From positions 2,976,001 to 3,040,000 of the forward strand of contig OZ245025.1 of assembly GCA_965223465.1 (NCBI GenBank): a stretch of 64,000 nt of DNA. Direction: 5' to 3'. A program made the position numbers and the translations under genes. Source of the stretch: JAAELZ01 sp965223465 (GTDB taxonomy: Bacteria > Pseudomonadota > Gammaproteobacteria > Arenicellales > Poriferihabitantaceae). Shown piece after piece: positions 43,583 to 52,275 of the stretch. The notes below the pieces were generated by a model. That model worked only from the letters and a program-made list of their open reading frames with translations, had not been told where the DNA came from and ran no database searches. How positions within the stretch are numbered: the first letter of the stretch is position 1; the number at the start of each line of letters is the position of its first letter.

Positions 43583-44026
43583 TTATTTTTTCGGAATTCG
43601 AATTTGTTGGCCAGGATAGATTAAGTCCGGGTCTTTAATGACTTCTCGATTGGCCTCTAAAATTTCAGGATAACGCGCACCCTTACCTAAGTGCTCAGAA
43701 GCAATAGCCCATAAGGTGTCACCTTTTTGAATGGTGTAGAAAACGGCTGCTTCTTCATCTGCTTGCTCACCAGATTCCAGTTCTAGCTCATCTGCTTGTA
43801 CTTCACTGATGCCTAAAACGTTACCCGCCATAAGAACGGCCTTCTCGAAGGCTGATTGATCTTTGGCCTTGCCTTTAATTTTTGCTACGCCTTCCTCCAC
43901 TTCAATTTTAACGTTCTCAACGCCCGGGTTATCTTCATTAATGTGTTTTTCAATAGCCTCAGCGGGATCGTCGTCATCTCCAAATATTTTTTTGCCGATG
44001 TCAGATACAAAATTAAATAGTCCCAT
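43583..44026 (-). CDS. BON and LysM domain protein, Kbp (YgaU)-like
   Basis: A 147-residue protein without a signal peptide. Residues ~20-90 form a BON domain (AIEKHINEDNPGVENVKIEVEEGVAKIKGKAKD) and residues ~95-147 a LysM domain (YTIQKGDTLWAIASEHLGKGARYPEILEANREVIKDPDLIYPGQQIRIP). E. coli Kbp with this architecture is a cytosolic potassium-binding protein. It is convergent with hda and lies 45 bases after topA. The potassium role is inferred from E. coli. Confidence 0.88.
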   Translation of the reverse strand: MGLFNFVSDIGKKIFGDDDDPAEAIEKHINEDNPGVENVKIEVEEGVAKIKGKAKDQSAFEKAVLMAGNVLGISEVQADELELESGEQADEEAAVFYTIQKGDTLWAIASEHLGKGARYPEILEANREVIKDPDLIYPGQQIRIPKK

Positions 44027-44071
44027 ATAGATGTCCTCTTTTATGATGGTATAAAACGGTTAAATTTTAAT

Positions 44072-46486
44072 CTATTTCTTTTTACTGGTTTTCTTTTTCG
44101 CAGATTTTTTTTTGGTTATTTTCTTTTTACTACTCTTCTTCTTAGTTGCTTTCTTTTTGGTAGCTTTTTTCTTAGTCGCTTTTTTCTTGCCACCCCGTTT
44201 GGCTTTATTCTCAGCGGCTTGTTTGATCAATTCTTGGCACTGTTCCAGGCCAAGTTCTGACGGCTCATGATCTTTTGGCATGCGCGCATTGGTTTTGCCG
44301 TCTGTGATATACGGTCCATAGCGGCCTTTAAGCACTTGAATACCTTCGTCTTCAAACACTTTGATAATACGTTCAGCATCTGCTTTTTTCTTTTCTGCCA
44401 CCAGTTCCAGCGCGCGTTCAAGTGCCACGCTATAGGGGCTGTCTTCTTTCGGCAGGGATACGAATTTGTTGCCGTAACGAATATAAGGGCCAAAGCGTCC
44501 GATGGCGGCTGAAACAGGTTCACCTTCCGCTGTCTCTCCTAGCTTGCGTGGGAGTTTAAACAACTCCATGGCTGCGTCATATGTAATGGAATCGATTTTC
44601 TGGCCAGGCAATAAACTAGCAAACTTGGGCTTGTCTTCGTCGTCTTTGGTACCAATCTGAACAAACGGTCCAAAGCGCCCCATCCGGACAGAAACCGGTT
44701 TACTTGACTTGGGATCGGTTCCAAGCTCCCGGGCCTGCATGACTTCTGCACGGCTTACAGAGTCTTCCTTGTCGACCACCTGTTTATTGAAATCTCCCCA
44801 AAACGATTTCATCAGAGGCTTCCATGCTTTCTCGCCTCGAGAAATAGCATCTAAATCGTCCTCTAGCTTGGCGGTAAACTCATAATCAACGTAACGCGTG
44901 AAATGATCGGATAGGAATTTTCCAACAATTTTTCCGATATCGGTTGGGTAAAACCTTTTTTGTTCGAGCGTGACATATTCGCGATTGAGTAGCACACTGA
45001 TAATTGAGGCATAAGTTGAGGGGCGGCCAATGCCGTACGCTTCCAAGGCTTTAACCAATGAGGCTTCTGAATAGCGCGGTGGTGGATCAGTAAAGTGCTG
45101 TTCGGTGCGGATTTTTTGGAGGTTTAAGATCTCTCCTTCCTCCAGCGGAGGCAGGCGTTTATCGTGTTTTTTATCATTGGCCTGATCATCCTGACCCTCT
45201 TCGTATATCGCTAAGAATCCCGGGTGGCGTATGGTGGAGCCATTGGCACGAAATATGCCCGCATCACCCGCAGCGAGATCAGCCGCTACCGTGTCAATGG
45301 TGGCGTGAATCATCTGGCAGGCGACGGTGCGTTTCCAGATTAAATCGTACAAGCGTAATTGGTCTTGTTCCAGGCTATTGGCCAGTGATTTTGGCGTACG
45401 AAAGGTTGAAGTTGGCCGAATGGCTTCATGCGCCTCCTGGGCATTTTTTGATTTAGTTTTGAATAGACGCGGTGCCTCCGGGATTTGATCCTCACCAAAT
45501 TCTTTTCCGATGTACTCGCGGACTTCATTAATCGCATCGCCCGCGAGATTAACCGCGTCAGTACGCATATAGGTGATTAATCCCGTCCCATCCACGCCTT
45601 CATACAACCGCTGCGCGGTACGCATGGTGCGTTGGGCACTAAAGCCGAGTTTGCGTGCAGCTTCCTGTTGCAGAGTGGAGGTGGTAAAGGGTGGGGCAGG
45701 GTTACGCCTGCGCTGTTTTTTGGTAATGGTTGCAACCTGGAGCTGACCATTTGCGGCTGTATTTAGGGCTTTTTTAGCATCCTCGGCCCCTTGTTCGTTG
45801 GTGATTGAGAACTGTTTAATTTTCTCATCCCCGAGGAGGGTGAGTTTGGCTTCAATCCGGCTTTCGCTGTCGTCAAGCTTATTTGTATCCGCTTCGATGG
45901 TCCAGTATTCCTGTGGAACAAACTTCTCTATCTCAGCTTCGCGGTCAACAATCATGCGCAATGCCGGACTTTGTACGCGCCCAGCGCTTAAGCCCTGGCG
46001 AATTTTTTTCCATAATAAGGGTGACAGGTTAAAACCCACTAGATAATCCAGTGCGCGTCTTGCCTGCTGTGCATCAACCAACTCAGAGGCTAAATCTCGT
46101 GGGTTGGCGACGGCTTCCTGTATCGCTTTTTTGGTGATCTCGTGGAAAACTACCCTATGCACGGGCTTGTCTTTGAGCAAGCCCTTTTCTTTTAAGATTT
46201 CATATAAATGCCAAGCGATGGCCTCGCCTTCACGATCCGGGTCAGTTGCTAGGTAAATCTGGTCCGCTTTTTTAACCGCTCTGACGATGTTATTGACGTG
46301 CTTTTCATTGCGCTCTATGAGCGTGTAGTGCATCGCGAAGTCATCGTCTGGGTCGACCGATCCTTTTTTAGGGAGTAAGTCCCTTACATGACCATAAGAT
46401 GCCAATGCCGTAAACTCAGATCCCAGATATTTATGCATCGATTTCGCCTTGGCAGGGGATTCGACAATAATCAGGCTATGTCCCAT
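44072..46486 (-). CDS. topA: DNA topoisomerase I with Lys-rich tail
   Basis: TopA relaxes negative supercoils by cutting one strand. The Toprim domain has LIIVESPAKAKSM near residue 5 and DPDREGEAIAWH near residue 111. The catalytic tyrosine is in TGLITYMRTDAVNL near residue 320. TopA_C repeats such as VRMGRFGPFVQIGTKDDE, AAIGRFGPYIRYGNK and LKGRYGPYITDGKT follow. The last ~45 residues are nearly all Lys with Ala, Thr and Ser. No four-cysteine zinc fingers are present, unlike E. coli TopA. 804 residues. It follows smg in the LysM-dprA-smg-topA order. Confidence 0.95.
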   Translation of the reverse strand: MGHSLIIVESPAKAKSMHKYLGSEFTALASYGHVRDLLPKKGSVDPDDDFAMHYTLIERNEKHVNNIVRAVKKADQIYLATDPDREGEAIAWHLYEILKEKGLLKDKPVHRVVFHEITKKAIQEAVANPRDLASELVDAQQARRALDYLVGFNLSPLLWKKIRQGLSAGRVQSPALRMIVDREAEIEKFVPQEYWTIEADTNKLDDSESRIEAKLTLLGDEKIKQFSITNEQGAEDAKKALNTAANGQLQVATITKKQRRRNPAPPFTTSTLQQEAARKLGFSAQRTMRTAQRLYEGVDGTGLITYMRTDAVNLAGDAINEVREYIGKEFGEDQIPEAPRLFKTKSKNAQEAHEAIRPTSTFRTPKSLANSLEQDQLRLYDLIWKRTVACQMIHATIDTVAADLAAGDAGIFRANGSTIRHPGFLAIYEEGQDDQANDKKHDKRLPPLEEGEILNLQKIRTEQHFTDPPPRYSEASLVKALEAYGIGRPSTYASIISVLLNREYVTLEQKRFYPTDIGKIVGKFLSDHFTRYVDYEFTAKLEDDLDAISRGEKAWKPLMKSFWGDFNKQVVDKEDSVSRAEVMQARELGTDPKSSKPVSVRMGRFGPFVQIGTKDDEDKPKFASLLPGQKIDSITYDAAMELFKLPRKLGETAEGEPVSAAIGRFGPYIRYGNKFVSLPKEDSPYSVALERALELVAEKKKADAERIIKVFEDEGIQVLKGRYGPYITDGKTNARMPKDHEPSELGLEQCQELIKQAAENKAKRGGKKKATKKKATKKKATKKKSSKKKITKKKSAKKKTSKKK

Positions 46487-46627
46487 CTTTTCAATTTCTG
46501 TATTCGTTTTTAACTTATATTTCCTAGCACTTGCTTAATACGAAGTGGGGCAGCTCAGGTACTGCTAATCTTTAAGCATAGTGTTTCGTACATTTCCAGG
46601 CCTACCCTCAAGCCGCATAATTAAGTT

Positions 46628-47119
46628 TTAATGAGCCGGGCTTTGAGAATCGTCTACCAACAGGGCTTCAGTCCAATCTTGGGTAGCTTGATGGGCTCCA
46701 GTGCAGTTGGTGAGTACCATCAATATAACCCATTTAACATGGTGCAGGTCAATATCGTCAACATCCAGGGCCATGAGTCGATCTATGACCATCTCACGCG
46801 CCGCGGGACTGAGTGCACCACATTGTTCTAAAGATAAAAGTAACCCGCGTGTTTCGAGACTCAGTTTTTCTTTTTCGCTGGGATGGAAGTGGCGCATGGT
46901 GTGTGCGCTAATGGCCGTTCCAGTGCTATTGGCGTTATGTTCGTCACACATGATGGCGAGATTTTCCAGCCACTCGAAGGCTGAATCAATCGTCATATGA
47001 TTGAATCCCGCTTGAATGAGCTCGACCATAATGCTCTCTTCATCAGGCGCCTGATCTGGGTTTTCCAGCATATAGTGCTCGAACAGGTAGATCAGTATAT
47101 CAAGAACGTTTTCTTTCAT
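46628..47119 (-). CDS. smg: Smg/DUF494 family protein
   Basis: A 163-residue acidic protein of the Smg family, found in gammaproteobacteria between dprA and topA. The start MKENVLDILIYLFEHYM at ATG 47119 aligns with E. coli Smg; the frame extends ten codons further without support. It includes LIQAGFNHMTIDSAFEWLENLA and REMVIDRLMALDVDDIDLHHVKWVILMVL, typical family blocks. Function is not established. Confidence 0.92.
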   Translation of the reverse strand: MKENVLDILIYLFEHYMLENPDQAPDEESIMVELIQAGFNHMTIDSAFEWLENLAIMCDEHNANSTGTAISAHTMRHFHPSEKEKLSLETRGLLLSLEQCGALSPAAREMVIDRLMALDVDDIDLHHVKWVILMVLTNCTGAHQATQDWTEALLVDDSQSPAH

Positions 47120-47165
47120 AATGTCAAATTCGATTGAGATCGGGCGCAACTCGATTTATTGTTGT

Positions 47166-48293
47166 TTAAGTTTGTAAGCGTTGGTATTGACCACCAGGAA
47201 GTGGGGCAATTTCTCCCGCTAGTTCTAATTGTAGTAGCGTCGATGATACTAGCTCAATAGGTAAATTGGAATCTGTTGCGATGTCCTCCACCGAGGTGGG
47301 GGCAAAATCAACCAATTTCAATACGGCCATTGTATCGGCATCATAGGTTTGTGAATGGGTGTCTTCTGTGACAGGCCGACTCTTATCAATGGCCCTTTCA
47401 AGCGAAGGTTTTAGCTCCTCTAGGACATCCGCGGTGGTTTCGACAAGTTTAGCACCCTGACGAATGAGCTGATGACAGCCTCTGGAGGTGGGTAAATGGA
47501 TTGATCCAGGAATGGCAAAAATCTCGCGACCTTGCTCACCTGCTAACCTAGCGGTAATGAGGCTTCCGCTGCGCGTGTCCGCTTCAACCACTAATACACC
47601 CAGTGATAAGCCACTAATCAAGCGATTTCTTCGTGGAAAATGCTCGCGTCTTGCGGGGGTCATAGGGGGAAACTCTGACACGATTAATCCTTTCTCCTCA
47701 ATCGCTTCAGCGAGGGATTGATTGCGTTGGGGGTAAACCTTGTCTAGCCCGGTTGCGACCACTGCAATAGTACGACCAAGCTCATTCAATGCACCTTGAT
47801 GAGCAGCAGTGTCAATCCCTAAAGCAAGACCGCTGGTAATCGATAGACCAGTCTTGGCGAAATCTTTAGCGAATGCTTGTGCGGTTTTGCGACCGCTGGG
47901 AGACGCGTTTCTACTGCCAACCATGGCTAATTGTGGCCCATTGATAAGCGCAGTATTGCCCCTGGTGAACAAGACCGGAGGGGCATCATCTATTTGTTTT
48001 AATAGCGCCGGATAATCAGTGGAATTATGGAGTAGAATTTCGATTCGGTGCTGATTTAACAACTCAAGTTGTTGTTCAAGCTTGGCGTCATCAAGCTGGC
48101 TAAAGGCTGCTTTAAGTTTAGCGCTGGAAATAGGTAACAGCGTTTTAAGCTCTTCAATGAGAAGATTGAAAATAGCGCTGGGTTGCTTTTGATGTGCGAG
48201 TAACTGGTTCTTAAGCTGGTTATTCAACCCTGACAAGCCCGCTAGTCTAAGGCAGGCGCGCCGTTCATTATCATCCCTGAGATGGGTTTCCAT
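47166..48293 (-). CDS. dprA: DNA-processing protein DprA
   Basis: DprA loads RecA onto incoming single-stranded DNA during natural transformation. The Rossmann-fold domain has MVGSRNASPSGRKTAQAFAKDFA near residue 130, then SGLALGIDTAAHQGAL and VVATGLDKVYPQRN. EFPPMTPARREHFPRRNRLISGLSLGVLVVEA is the central DprA signature. A C-terminal winged-helix (VEDIATDSNLPIELVSSTLLQLELAGEI) is present. 375 residues. With pilM to pilQ in the same window, competence is possible but unproven. Confidence 0.94.
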   Translation of the reverse strand: METHLRDDNERRACLRLAGLSGLNNQLKNQLLAHQKQPSAIFNLLIEELKTLLPISSAKLKAAFSQLDDAKLEQQLELLNQHRIEILLHNSTDYPALLKQIDDAPPVLFTRGNTALINGPQLAMVGSRNASPSGRKTAQAFAKDFAKTGLSITSGLALGIDTAAHQGALNELGRTIAVVATGLDKVYPQRNQSLAEAIEEKGLIVSEFPPMTPARREHFPRRNRLISGLSLGVLVVEADTRSGSLITARLAGEQGREIFAIPGSIHLPTSRGCHQLIRQGAKLVETTADVLEELKPSLERAIDKSRPVTEDTHSQTYDADTMAVLKLVDFAPTSVEDIATDSNLPIELVSSTLLQLELAGEIAPLPGGQYQRLQT

Positions 48294-48309
48294 ATTTACA
48301 ATAGGCTAT

Positions 48310-49350
48310 TTAGGGTGAGCTGGCACGGTCACCAATCTTAATTGCCCGAGTAGTTTCCATCAAAATTGCGTAACTGATTTGTTCGTAGGTCTTAAACACC
48401 ATTGCTGTCCCTACTTTTAGATCGGGCAACAAGACTAACTCACCGGTTACTGGATCTTTTAGTGAACCTTTATGGGAATAAATTTCTAATACGTGGCCAG
48501 GCTCTAATTGCTCTGCGCTGCCTCCCGAAATCATCACGATATCCCGACGGGCTGCCTCGTTGACACCCTTGGGAATCATCAGGATACGGCTATCTACCGG
48601 CGTTTCTGGCGCTCGGGGGAAATAACGCGGTAGTGCAACGGGCTCTTCAACCGGAACCAAACGGTCACCTGGGCGAACTTCCTGATTAGCTGTTTCTATT
48701 TCCAAGATAGCGACTTCATCATGACTCTCAATCAGTGATGCTGTTCCCAGGTGTACGCCTTCGATTCCGTAAGATACATTGCCGCTAACGTCGGTGATTT
48801 TTCGGCCCAATCTGAATATTTGATACTGCACCGCAGGGGATGCTGGTAGATTGGTTGCGTAGAAACGCGAATTTCGGCCCAAAACAATTTCGTCATTAGT
48901 ACCCCGTAGTACACGACCTGCTTCTTCTAAGTCATCGCCTTCAATCACGATAGATTGGCTCAGAAACGAGACGATAGCGCTGGGTTCAATTGTGGTGATG
49001 GCTTCGTGTATCGAGGTTTCTCTAATCTGCGGTGAAAGCTTGAAATTTTGTATTCGCGAATTACGTACCAGACGAATAGAGGACGACGAGATCAGCAATA
49101 CATCATCCGGATAAATTAAGTGTGGGTTTTCGATATGTTTGTTTTGTTCCCAAAGCTCTGGCCAAAGCCAAGGTTTTTCAAGGAACCGGGCTGATATATC
49201 CCACAAAGTATCACCTTTTTTAACTGTATATCGAGTCGGTTCCTCTGCTTGAATGGGTGAAGCACTGAATAATAAAACCAAGCTTGCAAATGCGGCAGTG
49301 AATAAGGCTTTTGCGTATCGTTCAAAATAACTAAAAATCTGTTGCTTCAT
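48310..49350 (-). CDS. LysM-domain periplasmic protein upstream of dprA
   Basis: A 346-residue exported protein. A signal peptide (residues ~1-36, ending SPIQAEEP) is followed by one LysM domain, YTVKKGDTLWDISARFLEKPWLWPELWEQNKHIENPHLIYPDDVL, near residues 41-85. The rest contains two barrel-like repeats with no catalytic motif. It precedes dprA by 17 bases in the conserved LysM-dprA-smg-topA run. It probably binds peptidoglycan, and the precise function is unknown. Confidence 0.88.
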   Translation of the reverse strand: MKQQIFSYFERYAKALFTAAFASLVLLFSASPIQAEEPTRYTVKKGDTLWDISARFLEKPWLWPELWEQNKHIENPHLIYPDDVLLISSSSIRLVRNSRIQNFKLSPQIRETSIHEAITTIEPSAIVSFLSQSIVIEGDDLEEAGRVLRGTNDEIVLGRNSRFYATNLPASPAVQYQIFRLGRKITDVSGNVSYGIEGVHLGTASLIESHDEVAILEIETANQEVRPGDRLVPVEEPVALPRYFPRAPETPVDSRILMIPKGVNEAARRDIVMISGGSAEQLEPGHVLEIYSHKGSLKDPVTGELVLLPDLKVGTAMVFKTYEQISYAILMETTRAIKIGDRASSP

Positions 49351-49533
49351 GCTTTTATGATCACGTTTTATTTGTTGGTTTCAGACAGTTTCCGCCCACG
49401 CTTATGTTGCGGTTTGAATTAATGGTGGGCATGGTATCCAAATTTTAAGGCAATGTCACACTTAAATATTCAGGTGCGTGCATAAAAGTGTGAAAAAGAG
49501 GGGTAAAACCCAGTAAAAAGCTGGATAAATGAC

Positions 49534-49562
49534 TTGTTTCCCCAAGATGTGTTTAGTAATAT
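49534..49562 (+). promoter_or_regulatory. Candidate rplM promoter
   Basis: TTGTTT (49534-49539) and TAATAT (49557-49562) have an exact 17-base spacer. The short leader (~29 bases) has a weak CGCC/GGCG hairpin and no visible Shine-Dalgarno before the rplM ATG. Confidence 0.5.
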
Positions 49563-49596
49563 TCGCCGCCCAATTTTCTGGCGATAGTTTAATCCA

Positions 49597-50025
49597 ATGA
49601 AAACCTATTCAGCAAATCCACAAAATGTTGAACGCGACTGGTATATTGTCGATGCCCAAGACGTGGTGCTCGGCCGTCTTGCTACCGAGGTAGCACGTCG
49701 CTTACGTGGGAAGCACAAACCCGAGTATACGCCACACGTCGATACAGGTGATTATATCGTTGTCATTAATGCCGAGAAAATAGCCGTAACGGGCAATAAG
49801 ATGGAAGATAAAATATACCACCATCATACTGGTTACCCAGGCGGTATCAAGTCGATCAATTTGCGCAAGTTGCTTGAAAAGCAGCCAACCCGGGTTATCG
49901 AATCAGCCGTTAAAGGTATGCTACCCAAAAACAAACTTGGCCGGAGCATGATAAAGAAGCTCAAAATTTATGCTGGATCTGAGCACAATCATCAAGCGCA
50001 ACAACCACAGACATTGAGTATTTAA
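49597..50025 (+). CDS. rplM: 50S ribosomal protein L13
   Basis: A large-subunit assembly protein. MKTYSANPQNVERDWYIVDAQDVVLGRLATEVARRLRGKHKPEYTPH is the standard N terminus. GYPGGIKSINLRKLLEKQP and AVKGMLPKNKLGRSMIKKLKIYAG are the family core, and 142 residues are typical. It is followed 13 bases later by rpsI, the universal partner. No GGAG-like ribosome site lies before the ATG. Confidence 0.97.
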   Translation: MKTYSANPQNVERDWYIVDAQDVVLGRLATEVARRLRGKHKPEYTPHVDTGDYIVVINAEKIAVTGNKMEDKIYHHHTGYPGGIKSINLRKLLEKQPTRVIESAVKGMLPKNKLGRSMIKKLKIYAGSEHNHQAQQPQTLSI

Positions 50026-50038
50026 CGAGAAATTATTT

Positions 50039-50431
50039 ATGGCAACGCAAACATATAATGGTACGGGTCGTCGTAAATCTTCGGTCGCGCGGGTTATTTT
50101 GGCAAGCGGCTCGGGCGACATTAAGATTAACAATCAACCGTTAGATGATTATTTTGGCCGCGAAACTACGCGTATGATTGTACGCCAGCCCCTCGAGCTG
50201 TTAGATATCACGGATAAGTTTGATATTCGGGTTAATGTCAAAGGGGGCGGGAATACCGGGCAAGCGGGTGCCATCAGACACGGCATTACGCGCGCTTTGC
50301 TTGAATATGATGAAACCTTACGACCCGAATTACGCAGTGCAGGATTTGTCACACGCGATGCGCGTAAAGTTGAAAGAAAGAAAATTGGGCTACATAAAGC
50401 ACGAAAGCGTCCACAATTTTCCAAGCGTTAG
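50039..50431 (+). CDS. rpsI: 30S ribosomal protein S9
   Basis: A small-subunit protein whose C-terminal tail reaches the P site. NGTGRRKSSVARVILASGSGDIKIN is the N-terminal block, GGGNTGQAGAIRHGITRALLEYDETLR is the central block, and it ends in the conserved GLHKARKRPQFSKR. The 130 residues match exactly. It is translated from the rplM transcript and ended by a strong terminator. Confidence 0.98.
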   Translation: MATQTYNGTGRRKSSVARVILASGSGDIKINNQPLDDYFGRETTRMIVRQPLELLDITDKFDIRVNVKGGGNTGQAGAIRHGITRALLEYDETLRPELRSAGFVTRDARKVERKKIGLHKARKRPQFSKR

Positions 50432-50460
50432 GTCGATCATCCTACATTCATAAAAATATC

Positions 50461-50490
50461 AAAAAGAGCGACAACTGTCGCTCTTTTTTT
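50461..50490 (+). terminator. Intrinsic terminator of rplM-rpsI
   Basis: GAGCGAC (50466-50472) pairs with GTCGCTC (50477-50483) with a four-base loop, with A/T pairs extending it, then seven or more T. Confidence 0.9.
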
Positions 50491-50559
50491 GATAATCCAC
50501 TAAATCCTGATCTTAATCAATATTTCTGATCCCGTGCTGGGTAATACTTGATGTGCATC

Positions 50560-50573
50560 ATATATTAGTATAT
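50560..50573. promoter_or_regulatory. AT-rich dyad before the ArsR-like gene
   Basis: ATATATTAGTATAT is an imperfect palindrome (12 of 14 positions) 46 bases before the ArsR-like ATG, in a position where an autoregulatory operator could lie. Confidence 0.3.
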
Positions 50574-50619
50574 AGTTATAGACTGTATCGTTGTATTCAT
50601 TAGTTTTAAGGGCAGCCAA

Positions 50620-50901
50620 ATGGAAAAAGATAGTGTCAATTTACTTAAACTCCTCGGTAATCCACACCGATTACAAATCGCTTATCTATTAGCGAAAGGT
50701 GAACAAACCAACGAAAGCATGATCGAGGCGACGGGGCTGAGTGCCCAATCTTTTACCCATCATTTAACCCGGTTTCGAAACCGAGGATTTGTGTCAGGTA
50801 AGCGCGACGGGCGCAATGTGATATATTCTCTGCATGATCCAGCGGGTGAGGTTTCGGAATTATTGGAAGTGGTCGCGGAACAGTATAAATCAGCCGGGTA
50901 A
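50620..50901 (+). CDS. ArsR-like winged-helix transcriptional regulator
   Basis: A 93-residue single-domain regulator: LLKLLGNPHRLQIAYLLAKGEQTNESMIEATGLSAQSFTHHLTRFRNRGFVSGKRDGRNVIYSLHD. The helix-turn-helix sits at residues ~33-57. There is no cysteine, so the classical metal or sulfide Cys sensors of ArsR, BigR or SqrR are absent. His48, His49 and acidic residues could form another metal site, but that is speculative. It has its own transcription region after the rpsI terminator and may regulate itself and the genes at 51.0-52.9 kb. Confidence 0.82.
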   Translation: MEKDSVNLLKLLGNPHRLQIAYLLAKGEQTNESMIEATGLSAQSFTHHLTRFRNRGFVSGKRDGRNVIYSLHDPAGEVSELLEVVAEQYKSAG

Positions 50902-51016
50902 GCGATAATTTAGAATGAAACAAGGAGATTTTTCTCCATTATTAGTTTAGACGTTTCGAGAAACCGATACTTTACAACCAGCTTAAGTTTAAATAGTCAT
51001 AAATTGAGGAAATTTC

Positions 51017-52267
51017 ATGTTTAGCGCGTTAATCAAGGCTTTTACTGGGCGAGCAGGATGGCTCGCGAGTCTACTGGCTCTGCTCATAGTGGCGGTTATT
51101 GCCTATGCTGCGGTGACAGGTGCGCCCCGAATTCAGCAAAAAAGACAGGCGGATGCACAGACTACACCTCAACCCGCCTTAGCTGAATTGCAAGCAGAGA
51201 AGCAGGTCAATGAGGCGCACACAACGATTGAAGCGGATACGGACAAGCAAGCTGAATCGCCTACCACCTCATTGTCTGGGGAAGTAAAGGGTAGTGAGGG
51301 CGCAGAAGGCGGCGATACCGAAACAGCGTTAATTAATACCGAGCAGGAGGATGATACGGTTTCGACAACCGCTACTGACGCACAAGGTGGCACTTCAGAA
51401 TCAGAGGAAATCCCCGCAGAGGCGGCGTCAGATGCTGATTCAGGACAGGTACTTGATACAAGTTCTCAAGCAGATGATATACATACATCTGAGCAATCGT
51501 CGTTGGCCTTACGCTACGATGGATTGAAGCTTAATTTAACCGGACACTTGGCCGATGATCAGCTGGCCCAGTTGATCACGGAAGAAGTGCGTAATGCAAT
51601 TCCACGCGATTTTGAATTGACTGCCAAGGTTGACGGGGACGGTGGGGCATCGCCGTTGAACTGGATGGGTCAGTTTTTGGCCGCAATCGCGCGTCTACCC
51701 GATGATGCACAAGGCGTGATTACTGGTTCAGATATGGATGGTGTGCAAATTATTCCAGATGCTGAGCAAAAGCTGGTAATGGCTCCGCTAGATGAATCTG
51801 GTAATACCAAACCACTGGGTGAAGAAGATCAAACGACAGAAGCAAAATTAGATGACCCTGGCGCAGCGTCATTGAGTGATTCAGATCCAGGTGGTGAGCA
51901 AGAAGACGTTGCACGAGCAGATATGGGTGATCCAGCTGATTTTATTCTGAGTTTGAACAAACGGTTGGCCGCGCAACCCATGTTTGCCACGGGTGATATA
52001 GACATCGGCGTGCAACTTGCTGAAGAATTAGATCGGTTAGTCGCAATGTTACAACAGCACCCATCACTACTATTGCGTATCGTAGGTAATTTGGATTTTG
52101 GTGTGAGCCCGCGCGACGCAGAATACGTTGGTGAAGACCGTGCCCGTCATATTAGAGATTACTTACGCGCACAGGGAATAGAATCTTCCCGGGTGCTCGC
52201 CGCACCTTTACCTAGAGACTACGCTTTCGACGAGCGAGTACAGGTTGTTTTTTATATTTCTGAGTAG
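51017..52267 (+). CDS. Membrane-anchored protein with OmpA-like C-terminal domain
   Basis: A 416-residue protein: one N-terminal membrane segment (WLASLLALLIVAVIAYAAV, residues ~14-33), a long acidic, Glu/Asp/Ser/Thr-rich linker to about residue 160, then a BON-like stretch (LALRYDGLKLNLTGHLADDQLAQLITEEV). The C terminus (LAEELDRLVAMLQQHPSLLLRIVGNLDFGVSPRDAEYVGEDRARHIRDYLRAQGIESSRVL) has the OmpA/MotB-type peptidoglycan-binding pattern. The gene starts 115 bases after the ArsR-like gene and nine bases before the next gene. It probably tethers the inner membrane to the wall. I recognise no named family. Confidence 0.75.
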   Translation: MFSALIKAFTGRAGWLASLLALLIVAVIAYAAVTGAPRIQQKRQADAQTTPQPALAELQAEKQVNEAHTTIEADTDKQAESPTTSLSGEVKGSEGAEGGDTETALINTEQEDDTVSTTATDAQGGTSESEEIPAEAASDADSGQVLDTSSQADDIHTSEQSSLALRYDGLKLNLTGHLADDQLAQLITEEVRNAIPRDFELTAKVDGDGGASPLNWMGQFLAAIARLPDDAQGVITGSDMDGVQIIPDAEQKLVMAPLDESGNTKPLGEEDQTTEAKLDDPGAASLSDSDPGGEQEDVARADMGDPADFILSLNKRLAAQPMFATGDIDIGVQLAEELDRLVAMLQQHPSLLLRIVGNLDFGVSPRDAEYVGEDRARHIRDYLRAQGIESSRVLAAPLPRDYAFDERVQVVFYISE

Positions 52268-52275
52268 GAGTAAAA

